This document shows, piece after piece, positions 32,056 to 44,400 of a DNA stretch of 64,000 bases (the stretch's first letter is position 1; each line of letters opens with the position of its first letter). This stretch comes from Kingdonia uniflora (taxonomy: Eukaryota; Streptophyta; Magnoliopsida; Ranunculales; Circaeasteraceae), in NCBI GenBank assembly GCA_014058105.1, contig JACGCM010002202.1, positions 434,001-498,000 on the forward strand, read 5' to 3'. Position numbers and translations under genes: made by a program. Below the pieces are notes generated by a model. It was not told the DNA's origin, did no database searches, and saw only the letters and a list, made by a program, of their open reading frames with translations.

Positions 32056-34647
32056 GGGAAACCGAGGGGGCAAATCGCAACGTGAAAGCACAATACAATT
32101 AGCAAGAACTTAAGATCTTACTCTAACAACTGAGAATTCAAACAAAAGCAATAAAATACATACACAAGGTTTAATTTAGGTGGAAACTCTTTAAATGATC
32201 AAAACCACCCCCGACAAGCACAACGAATATATTATCACTTAGGGTTATAAGAAGTTACAGATAATCCTAACAAGAAACCTTATAAAGAAAACCCAAGAAA
32301 TATCTATAAAGCAAAACCCTAGATTTCTCTCTCTAACTCTTTCTCCACGTTCAGAAGCCTTTAACTTACACTTTATATTTATAGACTTTCCATTAGGTCA
32401 TCTTCGAAGTACGCATCACGAGATAAACCATCACTTTGGAATAAATCCCCTTCAGAACGAACTTAGAAACAAATAAACATAACGTTTTTCGTTCGAGCGA
32501 CTTCATGACTCGTTCAAATGACTTCAACGTAAACTTTGCCGTTCGAACGACTTCCCCTATTTTTGAGCCATAACCTAACAATCTCTATCTCGGTGATAAA
32601 ACCATTTCTTCTACTGCATTCGTCGTGTATCCATGTCGCGTTGCCCCTATGAGCAACTTCTTAATTAAGAGAATTACCCAAGTTTAGGCTTTTTCTAGAC
32701 CCACCAATCGATAGCCACTTTCTGATCATTTTTGTAGACTGTTTCATTGCTCCACCTTGAACTAAATTCCCTTTCCGAGAAATCTCCATAACTCTATTGG
32801 TACATGCAACCTTTACATCTCCACCCACTGATTTACCAACCAATGCATACAAGTTCCCGCTTAGAACTCTATTCGTGATCAAAGAAGACTTCCAATAAAC
32901 TTTTATTACTCCACCTCGCCCGGAGTAATTGTAACCTTCATTATCTAACTTGGAAAGTGAAATTAGATTATGAGTCATACTCGACACATGTTGAACATCA
33001 TGAAGAACTACGATGCGTCTATCGAACATCCTCACGTTAATATCACCCACTCCCGAAATTGGCCTTCAAGAGCCATCGCTCGTCAACACAAACTTGCTAC
33101 CCTCACACCTTGCATATTTACCGAATCATGTCTTGTGTGCGAATACATGCATTGTAGCCCCACTTTTAAACACCCATCCGCTATCCTGGTGAGAACCATC
33201 AGCGACCACCATGAGGAGCACCTCGTCACCATCATTACTAGTAATCGTTGCCAGTTTGTTATTGTCACTTTTGGAGCCCTTTGCTGAACTTGCTCCTGTA
33301 CCTTTCCCAGCTTTGCAATTTGATCTATAATGACCCGATCGACCACAGCTCCAACTAGTTCCTTTTCTGAACCTGTTAAAGCTTTTCTTCCCACTAACCA
33401 CCATCTTAGAGTTTTCCACCAAGGATTCGCTACTCTTAAGCCTTCTCTTATCGAAAAGAAGCATACTTATAACCTCCTAAAAACTTAAGGTTTCCTTCCC
33501 ATACAACAACGTAGGTTGAAGATGCTTGAAGGTAGATGGAATAGACCATATGAGTTGAAGCACCTTATCTTCATCCTCCACTTTAACTCTGATCGATTCC
33601 AATTCCAAAACGATCCCGTTCAAAGAACCTAGGTGATCACCAATGCTTGTACCCTCATCTATCCAAAGCGTATGAAGCCGCTCCTTGAGGTATAAACAAT
33701 TTGAAAAACTCTTCGTTTGGTATAAACTTATAAATTTTTCTTAAAGACCTTTTGCGGTCTTCTCTCCAACCACGTTTTCCAAAATGTTCTTAACAAGACA
33801 AAGGCGTATCCCGCTTGCAGCCCTTGAATCCAGATCTTCCCAGTCTTCTTCTTCATCGTCGTTCACTTCCTGGGACGATTTACCTTCAACTGAAGTTTTA
33901 GGTATAAGCTTCCCTTTCAGTGCCTTGCGTAGCCCGCCTTGAATCAAGATATCTTGGACTTGTATTTGACATAATCCAAAATTGATTTTCCCATCGAACT
34001 TCTCCACATCAAACTTGATTGCGTTAGAGTACTTAGATTTTATCATCTTGCTTCCCTACTTGCCCCAAACCTCGCTTTGACACCAATTGTTGGGAAACTG
34101 AGGGGGAAAATCGCAACGTGGAAGTACAATACGATTAGCAAGAACTTTAAGATCTTACTCTAACAACTGAGAATTCAAGAAAGGACAATAAAATACATAC
34201 ACAAGGTTTAATTTAGGTAGAAACCCTTTAAAGGATCAAAACCACCCCCGATAAGTACGACAAATATATTATCACTTAGGGTTATAAAAATTTACAGAGA
34301 TCACACAACCTCACCTATACCCTTACAGATAATCCCAACAAGAAATCCTAGAAAGAAAACCCAAAAAATCTCTCCAGAGCAAAACCCTTGATTTTTTCCT
34401 TTTCTCTCTCTAACCCTTTCTCCCTGTTCAGAGGCCTTTAACTTACACTCTATATTTATAGACTTTCCATTAAGTCATCTCTGAAGTACGCATCACGAGA
34501 TAAACCATCTATTTGGAATAACCCCTTCAGAACGAACTTAGAAACAAACAAACAAAGCGTTTTTCGTTCGAACGACTTCATGACTCATTCGAATGACTTC
34601 CCCACTCGTTCAAACGACTTCCCCTATTTTTGAGTCGTAACCTAACA
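32056..34647 (-). mobile_element. Short Ty1-copia element with two LTRs, gag only
   Basis: The 5' LTR (minus) is 34647-34088, TGTTAGG...CCCAACA, about 560 bp. The primer site TGGTGTCAAAGC follows at 34085-34074. The 3' LTR is 32580-32056, its outer 4-5 bases eroded. The 1.5-kb interior codes only for gag, a knuckle and a protease/pre-integrase scrap, with no RT or integrase catalytic core, so it is non-autonomous. LTRs are similar throughout but carry many differences and a roughly 20-bp indel near 34296. No 5-bp target duplication could be matched. It lies 370 bp upstream of the K+ transporter start codon. Confidence 0.88.
32661..34046 (-). pseudogene. Copia gag/protease remnant
   Basis: Starts MIKSKYSNAIKFDVEKFDG near the primer site, the usual copia gag opening. 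A second frame (33464-33126) holds the knuckle CGRSGHYRSNC and DSGWVFKSGATMHV, where the protease DSGA motif has become KSGA. A third frame (33050-32661) gives MTHNLISLSKLDNEGY, the region between protease and integrase. Three frames and several stops show it is dead. The frame order is as in copia. Confidence 0.82.
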
Positions 34648-34980
34648 AGTATAAGAAAGAACCAGAAGAAGAGATAGAGGAGAAAAATAATGGTTTGGTA
34701 AGAAGACGAGAGATGAATGCTTCAAATTTGTGACATTTTTAGATTTTCTCTTTATGTTTGTAACACACAAAAGATCTCTTCAGTCATTATTTTGCCTCTG
34801 CTAGACATTTTCTTCTTCTTAGTCTTACGATTTTAAGCAAAACATAAATATATTAGGCCCTAGAGGGCGAATGGGAAGCTAAGGGTCAAAGGGTCCAGTC
34901 AAATACAAAACATTTTAGAGTAAAGTACCCCTTGGAACCTAACACATACACAAATCTCAAACAAGAAAGAGAGACACTAA
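34648..34980. other. Short intergenic stretch, nothing recognised
   Basis: Purine-rich sequence next to the copia LTR and then AT-rich sequence to the MITE. No gene or repeat seen. Confidence 0.4.
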
Positions 34981-35886
34981 GAGCATCTATAGTCGACTCC
35001 TTAAATATTAGTCACCAAATTAGTGTTGGTGTTTTGGGCTTTGTTCTTCTTGCCCAAGGGTCCAGCCCATGTGGCTATGATGATGGGGATTTAGTTGTAA
35101 AGCTCATCTCTCTTTTTCTTCTAAGGTGGTAGATCCATTTTAGGAAAAAATGAGAGAGCTGAAATCAACAAGAACATAAAGGGGGAAACAAGGGTTTAAG
35201 GTGCTTTCCTACAATCAATTGCATCGCTGCTTTCAAGTTGTCTAAAACAAGGGTCTTTGGGGATCTGTGTCTTCTCCATCTTGATTGTTTCGAAACTGTT
35301 TTGAGGTGAGAATTGGGTTGGTAAAGATGAAGTTGTACTTTTTGTATTTTATCATATTTGTTGTTGTGATACCTTAAGTTTTGGGCAAAAACTTGAGATA
35401 ACTATTGTATACCTCTATATTTGATATAGTGAAGTGATCGAATTTGCCCCGTGGTTTTTCCCTCTTCGTTGGAGGGTTTTCCACGCAAATCTTTACGTTC
35501 TTGTGGTTTTCTCTTTAAGTGTTTGATGAACTGCCTCTAACAGATTTTTTAGTTGATATTGGTTGAGTTTAGTTTGTCTATTTGAGTTCACTTATCAGGT
35601 TCCAATTTCCCAACAATTAGGCCTTATTGGCTATTAAAAGTCAATTTTTTTCCACATCCGACTCCTCAAAAAAGTACTTGTCAAATGCCATATCATTTTT
35701 TTCTTAGAATCCTTGATTTTGTAGGTATATTTTGTTTAATTAAATTTGGTTTGAAGTGTGAAAAAAAAGTCAAATTTGATGAACAAATATGACTTTAATT
35801 TGGAGAGTCGGATGTAGGTGTTTTATAGAGATTTGGCTCTCCAAATTTGAGTTTAAACCAATATAAATTGTCGACTACAGATGCTC
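34981..35886. mobile_element. MITE (Harbinger type) carrying a copia solo LTR
   Basis: Ends GAGCATCTATAGTCGACTCC and, inverted, GAGCATCTGTAGTCGACAAT; TAA duplicated at 34978-34980 and 35887-35889. Without the inserted LTR and one copy of its target duplication the MITE is about 309 bp. Confidence 0.88.
35024..35615 (+). mobile_element. Ty1-copia solo LTR inside the MITE
   Basis: 592 bp, TGTTGGTG...CCCAACA, flanked by the 5-bp duplication ATTAG (35019-35023 and 35616-35620). The GTGGTTTTTCCC...CGTTGGAGGGTTTTCC block is typical of plant copia LTRs. Both flanks rejoin to a continuous MITE. No internal domain remains, so it arose by LTR-LTR recombination. Confidence 0.9.
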
Positions 35887-36030
35887 TAAGTGAAGCATAT
35901 TGAGCGCTAATGTAAGGGCTCCCAAGTCCCCAAGTAAGATTAATAAATTTCATAGCAAGTGCTTTAACTAATTGCTTGCCGTCAATGTAAACGAGAACTC
36001 TCTCCATGTGTCATGTGTGCTAGGAAGGTT

Positions 36031-36720
36031 GGAACCTATGTTACTTAAAAGTGAAGCGGGTACGTGAAACGATATGAGAAACCGAAATGAGAAATGTCCA
36101 ATATTTTTTATACATGAACCGGGAAACGAGAAACGCATACAGGAGAGATGTGATAATTGAAGCAAAATGTGAAACGAAGAGGGAAACAAATATTGAAGCG
36201 TAAACAAATTCTAACTAGGAAACAAGTAAGAAATTTCGAAACAAGCAAAAAGTGATGTTTTTACAAAGACAATACTTGTTAACTTAGTCAAGAGGGGAGA
36301 GAATACAGAAGGTTAAATATGCTTAAAGCTTTATTTCTTAACAAAATTCCGTTATAATGTTGTATCTATATGTTTGATTGTTTTTTCCTTTTTCTTTTGT
36401 GGGTATAAGAGCATCAAATCACATATACGAGCGTTGTTTTCACATTCGTTTTGATATACGAATTTCAAAAGTTTTCCAAATCAAACCAAAATTCGTTTCA
36501 AAAAACGAATCACGTGAATCGAAAATCAAATCATGGGCGTTTCCCAAACCGAATCATCAACGTTTCCCAGATCGAATCATTGTCGAAACGAAACGCGAAT
36601 CATATTCGTTTCCCCAACGTTTCCTGAATTTGGGGAAACCGAATCGCACCCGTTTCCCAAACTGGCTTCCGAAAAAAACATTTGAGAAGAGAGGAAACGT
36701 GTTTCCCCGCAACATAGGTT
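36031..36720. repeat. Inverted-repeat element rich in GAAAC/GTTTC motifs
   Basis: Ends AACCTATGTT (36031) and AACATAGGTT (36711-36720) are inverted copies. The left half is full of GAAACG-type words and the right half of CGTTTCC-type words, giving a long imperfect hairpin. No target duplication was convincing, so the superfamily is open (hAT or MULE-like MITE). Confidence 0.6.
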
Positions 36721-38572
36721 AGAGCCTAACAACATTGTCACCATAGATTCCATTTTCGACACGAAGGAAAAACTAAAATTTCACGATAAAAGTTAGAAAT
36801 ACTATAAGTCTACAATAGAAAGTGAAAATAATTACTTGCATCCTGAATTATGTCACTAGTTGCATCAAATAACGCTTAAAAACTTAACATAAAAAAGGGA
36901 AGATTAAACATGGGAGTAGTAGGAACTTTCTCTTCCTCCCAAGAGTAGACGATCCAAACTCAATTGTTGCGTTGGGGCCTGGTCGCCGGGACAGTGGGAA
37001 AAAATTTCAGCACACTAATCTATTAGTTTGTATTATTAAAGTAAACGCACTATATGGTCGTAATAATTGTTGTAGCAAAATCGTTTACGATTAATATGTG
37101 ATATGTCCATTATAATACTTTTCATATTCTCGTCGAATAAAATTGTCTGGGACCTTCGAAGATCATAGGGATACATAAACATATCATTTTCTGAAAGAAA
37201 AAAAGAATTTATGGTGAAACAATTTCTAAAAGTGCACAGATATCACACTATGCTGCCCTTCCAAGGCCAATACATGCACAGCTCGCAAGGGGAAACAGTT
37301 TCTTCATATTAACTCAAAGAGAGTGAGAAACATACAGAAACCGAAAAAATGTCTCAAGTAAATTATCATCCAAGTTAGCAAAGAAGATAATCACAGATTA
37401 AACTGTATGACCGCACGTTTTAATGTTGATCGATGCTGACGTCGATTTCCTGTCCTTTGTATCCCTTGTGACAATAACGCTTACGTTGAACTAAAAGTTA
37501 TTGTCACTCGTAGTAATATCGTGTGCTCATGTTCATGTATGAGCATTGACTAATGAACCGTGTTGATCCCACGTCTTGGACTAGGCATTTTAGTCACTCA
37601 AACAGATGGAAGTCATATCAAAATAACTGATTTTATTTGGATTGTTGGTGCAAATTTATGTTTATCTACAAACTCTGAAACATGACAGAAATTAATAAAT
37701 TGAAGAAGGCCAAACATTTGTTAATTAAAAATGGGCACGACCGACGCCACCTGCACAACCGAAGAAAAATGGAAAATGACTTATCTCTTATTTATTTCAT
37801 CGGTTCATCTTTACTCATCAAGATTCAAGAGAGACAGTTTACGTACTTGCGAGGAACTTTCTTCTTCTTACACTTGTTCATTCAGTAGAGCTCGACTTGA
37901 TTTAGAAAATTCGGGTAAACGTTAGGCAAAATTAGAGTAACGATACACATGGTTAAAACATAAACATATAAAGAATTGCTGGCAGATATCCCGGCAAACC
38001 ATGATCAAACAAATATCACAGTGAAACCTATTAGAGCCCAAACCTGGATTTATATTTAGACTTCAGAGAAGCGTGGTTAGACCATCACCAGGAGCAAATC
38101 ATTTATGTGAATTCACTTGCCCAATTTTTTTTCAATACTATCCATCAGCTTGGATATGGGCAATCACATACTCACAAACAGGTCGAGCCAAATTAAGCAA
38201 AACTTTGACGGTCTACAACGTCTTCCTGAAACCTGTTTTCGATTACATAGACTTCTTATAGAGTTTCAAGCAGCAGTTTAATTTCAGCCTGTCTTGTCTG
38301 ATTTCGTTCTGTTTGAGAAAAAAAAATATTGACTAGATCAAGATTTGCATAATTGCATCCGTTGTAAATGCACATCCACCCTAACTACACAGAAAATGCT
38401 ACAAACACACAACCTCTGTATACACACACATACACACATGAGTGCCCATTTGTAGGGGTTTTAATGTACATGCATTTCACAGAATGATAGATAATGTGAC
38501 AGTAATTTGGTAAAAAGTTATTTATTTAACATCCAATTTCCTAAGAGTTACAGAGAGCACAAAATTACAAGG
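36721..38572. other. Intergenic, no gene seen; shared repeat at 37088-37240
   Basis: The stretch from GTGATATGTCCATTATAATA (37088) to AACAATTTCTAAAAGTG (37237) recurs in the same orientation at the window end (63848-63995). A short minus-strand frame near 38140-38205 (LNLARPVCEYVIAHIQADG then stop) looks protein-like but is isolated. Nothing else was recognised. Confidence 0.5.
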
Positions 38573-38622
38573 CCCATAAATCAGTTTTGGCCTCAAGAGT
38601 AATGGTGCTCCTTGTAGGGTTG

Positions 38623-38758
38623 CCAGAAGCCTTCACGAAGCAGCTTGGTGACAAGATCTGATAATTCTGTTGCTCTATCAACACCTCCGTGACTAGTAAT
38701 GCAGGTTGGCCTACTAACTCTTCCTTTATTTGATATCTTCCCGCTTCTGACATAACTT
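38623..38758 (-). pseudogene. Unrecognised terminal-exon-like fragment
   Basis: On the minus strand from about 38758 a frame reads SYVRSGKISNKGRVSRPTCI, then TSHGGVDRATELSDLVTKLL, then REGFWQPYKEHHYS and a stop at about 38623. The composition looks like real protein. Immediately to its right lies CAGGGGCGGAACTAGG (38764), a common plant DNA-transposon edge, so the piece may have been cut by an insertion. I do not recognise the family. Confidence 0.35.
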
Positions 38759-39139
38759 TTAAGCAGGGGCGGAACTAGGAATTTTGTTTAGGGGGGGTAA
38801 GGAGTTTCGAATGAAGTGCCACTCTCTCCTAATTGTCCTCCTGTGAACGATGATGTGGTTAAGAATCGCTAATTACATGTTACAAAAGCATAAGGATGGC
38901 AATAGTGCTCCTAATACCACCCAGTTTTAAACATACAGTCGATCCTAAAAAACCTGTTGAGAAGCAACAGATTCCATTTTCAGTCTGCTAGTATCACTAG
39001 TCCTAGTGAGAATGTTGAGTTGGAAAAGGATGGAGACGCAGTAGGTGAGAGCTTGTTAGAACAATTCAAGGCAGATCTCCTTAAATTAGCATAGCTAAAT
39101 CAAGGGATATAAGAGAAAGAAGCGAAAGGTCACCTTGAG

Positions 39140-39618
39140 TGTGACGTGACGCCCTAGGGAACGCCGAGCAAATCTACCTGAACGTTTTGAGTTCTGACCT
39201 TGTATATATGTTTTTCATATCTTAATACAGCTACACGCCAAGTTTCGTTGAAAATAGAATTGGTTAAGAGGGTAAGAAGTGCCAGTACGTTTCGTCTCCA
39301 CTTTTGATGTTTCCTTTTGGAAACAAGCTATTTACTTAGTAGCTATATTAAGGAGGAAGTTGGTCCAAACCTCCCCATGACAAAAGAAACTTTATAGCTT
39401 GGTCATCTTGGACCCCCGCTCATGCGCTATCCACTAGGGATGTTCATGAGTTCTCTTTGGCATAGGAAAGGCCAGGAGACATTGCCTTGCAATGCGGGTC
39501 GCTTTCCCAGATAGGGCTTAATAGGGTGCCGTTATGCCTCCGCTATGCCCCACGAGTCAATCGAGACGCACCGTCCCTTATAAATGGACTATGCAACTAG
39601 TCCAGGCTCGTCGCCCCT

Positions 39619-39654
<36 letters not shown>

Positions 39655-39954
39655 AGCTACCCTGATCCACTCCAGGACAGGTGCATTATATGTACCTCGT
39701 GCCCAGTCATGAGAGATTACGCTGCAAGGATTATTGAGGGAAACTTCAGTGTTGCCGCCTATTTTGAATACATATTCGACGACCCCTCACGAGTATCCAG
39801 GATTATTCGGATGCCGCTCTAGCATCCGTGAGTATATTCCACTGGCGCTGTCATGCCCAATGAAGAAGACTTGTACATGCCGGCCGCACGTGTATGTACG
39901 CCGTACGACCTCATATTCCGCACTGTAGTACCGACCCCGAGCCGGGCCGTGACA
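39140..39954 (+). repeat. 5' LTR of the LARD-like element
   Basis: Aligns along its length with 42664-43494. Includes TTATAAATGGAC at about 39579 as a possible TATA box before the (TA)n run. Confidence 0.88.
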
Positions 39955-42663
39955 ATTGGTATAAGAGCAAGAAGAGCCGATCAGAGCAATGGTTCCCGAG
40001 TTGGTAATACAGGATACCTACTTGACAGCTGTTATCTTTAGAGCCTATGTTGTTCATGACAGATGATCCAAACACCGTTGTGAATGTTTGTAGAGCGAGT
40101 TGCCTACATGTCAGTTGATATTGGAAGCGCGATGAATGCTCCATATCCGAGAGCGAGATTGCTCAAGTTAAGTGTGTTTTGACAATGACGCTAAAAGGAA
40201 GGAACTGATATTTAAGTTGGACGCGGTGACCTATATCATTAGTTGTCTCAAGAAGGCTGGTTAGTATAACAGATGCTCTATGAAGAATAGTAGTAGGGTG
40301 ATCTAGCAGGTTGTAATTGGTATTGAATCCGCTTACGCACTGCGAAGTATAGTAACAGTTATGATCAAGAACGATGCCCATCTCAGCAGAGATCAATATG
40401 GTCAGTGTTGTATGCCAAATACTTATGTGTGGAAGCCGCGAAGCTTGGCCAGGTTGGAGTTCCTTAGTGTCTACAAAAGATTGAAGAATCTCGATTAATA
40501 CTCATTTTGATTGTCCTGAGTTGGACACAGAGACATTCCGGAGTTGAACGTCATGATTAGAGAGTGAAGTGGCTAGAAAATAAAAACATGGTTTGAGTCC
40601 CATGATTGCACACAGTGGTTTCTGTCAGTGTTGAAGTTGATGACAGAGTTTTCTCTTGGTTACGCGACATGAACCGCGACCTCTCCAAGTTAGGTTGTCG
40701 CCTATCTTGCAGTTTGTCCTACAATAACACATGTTGCCTGGACACTGCTTTGTTATCTCCAAGGAGGCAAGAAGGCCGAGTGATGTTTGTTCTCTGGCTC
40801 CATAGTTGAGTTCCAAGTTTGTCGTCGTGCGAGTGCTCTAGCCGAGTTGGTCATTGTTATTCCACAAGATGGTCCTGGATCGTTTCAAGTTCACATATTG
40901 GTGAAGACTCATGTTTATGAATCGCAGTATGTTATGTGGTTGCCGTTGAACAGAGTTGAGCTACAGCCAATTGTGTGGGTCATCTCAGACATTATCTCAG
41001 ATGGATCGATGCTTTAGGATAAAAGATCCTGAGCAGAATTGGATGTTAATTCCCAATTCCTTATCACATGGTGGTTGGTGATATAGTCAGAGTTCTTGCG
41101 CCTCTTGGCATTGATGGAGTATCTTTAGAAGATCACATCCAAATGACTGAGAAGAGTTGGCTGCGTTTGTAGAAGGTAGTTCAGAGACAAAGAATGGCTA
41201 CGCTTTATTTTAAAGATGATTGCAACAGTATGAAGGTTGATCTCTACGAGTTTGATAACAGTTGGAAGTAGCAAGCCAACGAGCTTAGGGCGACAGGTGT
41301 AGTGGTAGTATTTTGTTCCCAAATTCCCCAAGTTACTTAGGTTTGAGTAGGGATGAAGAAATTGAGAAATACTTCAGCAGTCAATCAGATATATGTCACA
41401 AGCTTTGTCTTCGACGAGGATGTCGAGCTTATTGAGTGTGGGAAAAGTTGTTAGTTGTGATGTAGTTGTACGTAGATTTCAGCAGGGTCATTACCACCAA
41501 AGTTTGGCAAGGTACGTAAGGTACCAGTGTTAAGTCCCCGTTAAGAGATATGCAATGAAATTTTTTAAAGTTGAGAGACCTTGGTGATGCCGGAGTAGCG
41601 ATCACCCTTCCTGCAACCGAGTTAGGTGTAGATGCCATCTATCGCTCAATAATTTAGATGATGGGGCACCACGAAGTTAGGTAGAGCATAACGTTGTTGT
41701 AGAGATAGATGTCTCATGGGTTTTCCAAGTTCACACAAAACACCTTTATGGCGAACCTCGATGGTTTTGCTGGCAGTAGGGTCAATCGGTGTCCTGCCCC
41801 CACCTTGATGGTTTTGTTGGTGGTAGGACAAAGTGTTCGTGCCCTTGTTGAGAGTAGGCTACCCCATATGGAGCTACCTCCCTCGCACAAGTAGACAATG
41901 AGTACCGATTCAATTCTATACTAGTAAGGCAAGATTGCCGCACCTTGATCTTGTGTCCCAGATGTTCCGTAAGAAAGGTGAGGGTGGTTCGAAGACCTTT
42001 ACAGATTAGTTGAAAGAGCAGTCATGCAGTTTGAGAGTACGGTAGATGTTCCATAGCAGATGGGAAGAGTTTACCCCTGAGTTTTAACAGACTTGCTCCT
42101 CACCACTCGCAGAAGAAGAGTGTAGTTTGAAGCTGAGATTCACATAAGATTAAATTCTTGAGTAGCAAAGGCATGATGTGACTTGAAGGAAGAACGCACT
42201 GGTGTGACTCGAAAGGGAGCATTCCTCTTAGACGAGATTGAAGATATTCTCGTTGGGCTGTCCGAAGGAGGTGCCAAGTTTGTTAGGGGAGAAGGCACTT
42301 TGTAGCAGGATACAACACATTTCAGAAGGCATAATGTAAGAAGTACCGCCCATAAATATATTAGAAGGCTAAGGCCACGGGACAGTATCCAGATGAAGGG
42401 ACAAAATCTAGAATTTGAATGTCACCTTAGCACTCCCAAGTTGAAAGGCCGCCGATCAAGGTTCAGTTGTGAAGACCACAGTTGTCAGCATCGAGACTAG
42501 CAGTTTGGTTCAGAATCTGTCAATGCAGAAGATTGCGCAATACTCTGAGCTGAGTACAGGAGACTATTAGTTTCTTGAAGATGTAGTAGATTGAATCCTT
42601 ATAAAGCCATGTTGAAGAAAGGGTCTTGACGAGGACGTCAAGATTATTTTAAGTGCAGGAGGG

Positions 42664-43494
42664 TGTGACGCCCTAGCGAATGCTGAGCAAATCTACTCGA
42701 GCATTTTGAGTTATGACTTTGGATATATGTTCTTTATATCTTAATATAGCAACATGCCAAGTTTCATTGAAAACGGAATTGGTTAAGGGGGTGAGAAGTG
42801 CCAGTACGCTTTGTCTCCACTTTTGATGTTTCCTTTTGGGAACTAGCTATTTACTTAGTAGCAATTTTAAGGAGAAAGTTGGTCCAAACCTCCCCATGAC
42901 AAATGAAGCTTTATAGCTTGGTCATCTTGGACCCCCGCTCATGCGCTATCCACTAGGGATGTTCATGAGTTCTCCTTGGCCTAGGAAAGGCCAGGAGATA
43001 TTGCCTTGAAATGCGAGCCGCTTTCCCAAATAGGGCTTAAAAGGGCGCTGTTATACCACCGCTATGCCCCACGAGGCAATCGAGATGCACCGCTCCTTAT
43101 TAATAGACTATGTAACTAATCCAGGCTCATCGTCCCTCTATATATATCATATATCCAGAACCCGACATATTGAGCTACTCTGATCCGCTGCCAGAATAGA
43201 TGTGCTATCCGTACCTTATGTATAGTCACGAGAGATTACGCTGTAGGGATTATTGAGGGAACCTTCAGCGCTGCCTCCTATTTCGAATACATATTCGATG
43301 ACCTCTCACAAGTATCTTGGATATTCGGATGTCGCTCTAGCATCCGTGAGTATATTCCATTGGCGTTATCGTGCCCAATGAAGAAGGCTTGGACATGTCG
43401 GCCGCATGTGCATGTACGCCGCATGACCTTATATTTTGCTATGCTTCGGGCACTGTAGTACTGACCTAGAGTCGGGCCGTGACATTGAGGATCC
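42664..43494 (+). repeat. 3' LTR of the LARD-like element
   Basis: Pair of 39140-39954. Clearly diverged by substitutions, mostly transitions by eye, and small indels, including 43451-43460 (ATGCTTCGGGC region), which lacks a match in the 5' copy. Confidence 0.88.
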
Positions 43495-44400
43495 TGAGTA
43501 GATGGGAGTACAAGCTAAAGTTTTAACAAATGCGTAAAGTGATGGTAGTATAGTGGAAATGGTTGTGTACACCAACAACTATGATCCCAGTACCATCTGT
43601 GTGGATGAATGTAGTAAAGGTATGCCTAATGTTAGACTCTGCTTTAAAGGGTCCCACAAGGAAGAGAAAGAAGGTGGGAAAGTAGACAACACTAGCACTA
43701 ACAATGTGGAGGAGGATGGAACTGGAAATCTATCTATCAGAGACAAGGATGTGGAGACTAATGAAGTGGATGTCATCATAGATCAACCATGAAACACCAA
43801 GGTTGGCAATGCATCAAAGGCTCAAAACAATATGGAGGACATTGGCAATAAGGATGGGGGCACCAGGAAATGATTATTCAGCGATGGGGTGGCCGCAGGA
43901 TGAACTTGAATTCATCGTGCGGGTAACTACCCACGTACGAGGCACACAGTAGTTTGGTGATACATGTTTCGGTACACTAATTGGCATACCATCGAAGATT
44001 CGTGGCAGAGGCAGAGGCAGAGGCTATCGTGGCATGCCTTTAAGTAAACCACGTGACCCACATGCGTTTACTATTTTTTACCCAGGCCCAAAGTGGAGGA
44101 ACCACACCCAGGCTCAAGCAAGCCCAATTGGGGCTGCAAACCCAGACCCTGTTTAACTCAAAATAGGCCCGAACATTCTTCACATGATTTGGGCCCGAAC
44201 TCAAGCAAACCAAACTGGAGTCGCGAGCCCAGACTCGAGCTCAGGTTTCATGAGAATAAATGGAACACCAATAGCAACAAGTACTATCTCTATTCCAGCC
44301 ATAAATCTGGTGGCCCCGATGACAAGCATGTTACTACAAATTCAAGTTGCTGAAAAGAGTGCGAGTATTAATATGTTTTGGCAAGAGAGGTAGGCTCGTG

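Larger units (their letters stand above)
39140..43494 (+). mobile_element. Gypsy-type LTR element without coding capacity (LARD-like)
   Basis: 5' LTR 39140-39954 and 3' LTR 42664-43494, TGTGACG...CCGTGACA, about 815 and 831 bp. The duplication TTGAG flanks both sides (39135-39139 and 43495-43499). The primer site TGGTATAAGAGC starts at 39957 and a purine tract GTGCAGGAGGG abuts the 3' LTR. The 2.7-kb interior has no frame with gag or pol motifs. The 5' LTR carries an expanded (TA)n at 39621-39652 absent from the 3' copy, and a 5-bp TGACG duplication at its start. The family is assigned by LTR and flank style only. Confidence 0.88.
38880..44400 (+). pseudogene. Degenerate ORF split by the 39140-43494 element
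   Basis: One plus-strand frame runs to 39139 (...EQFKADLLKLA*LNQGI*EKEAKGHLE) and continues across the target duplication at 43500 (DPE*MGVQAKVLTNA*SDGS, then MVVYTNNYDPSTICVDECSK and on to IIDQP, stop at 43791). A second part with RGRGRGRGYRG and Pro/Gln-rich text is at 44000-44400. The stops sit where Gln would fit (CAG/CAA to TAG/TAA). It may be ORF1 or gag of an older retroelement; the family is not recognised. Confidence 0.5.

Noticed and set aside
36378..36722. 114-aa plus-strand ORF
   Set aside because: Made of repeated GTTTCC/GAATC words of the inverted-repeat element at 36031-36720, not protein-like.
38140..38230. Minus-strand frame LNLARPVCEYVIAHIQADG as an exon
   Set aside because: Too short, with a stop just before it and no splice signals that connect it to neighbours.
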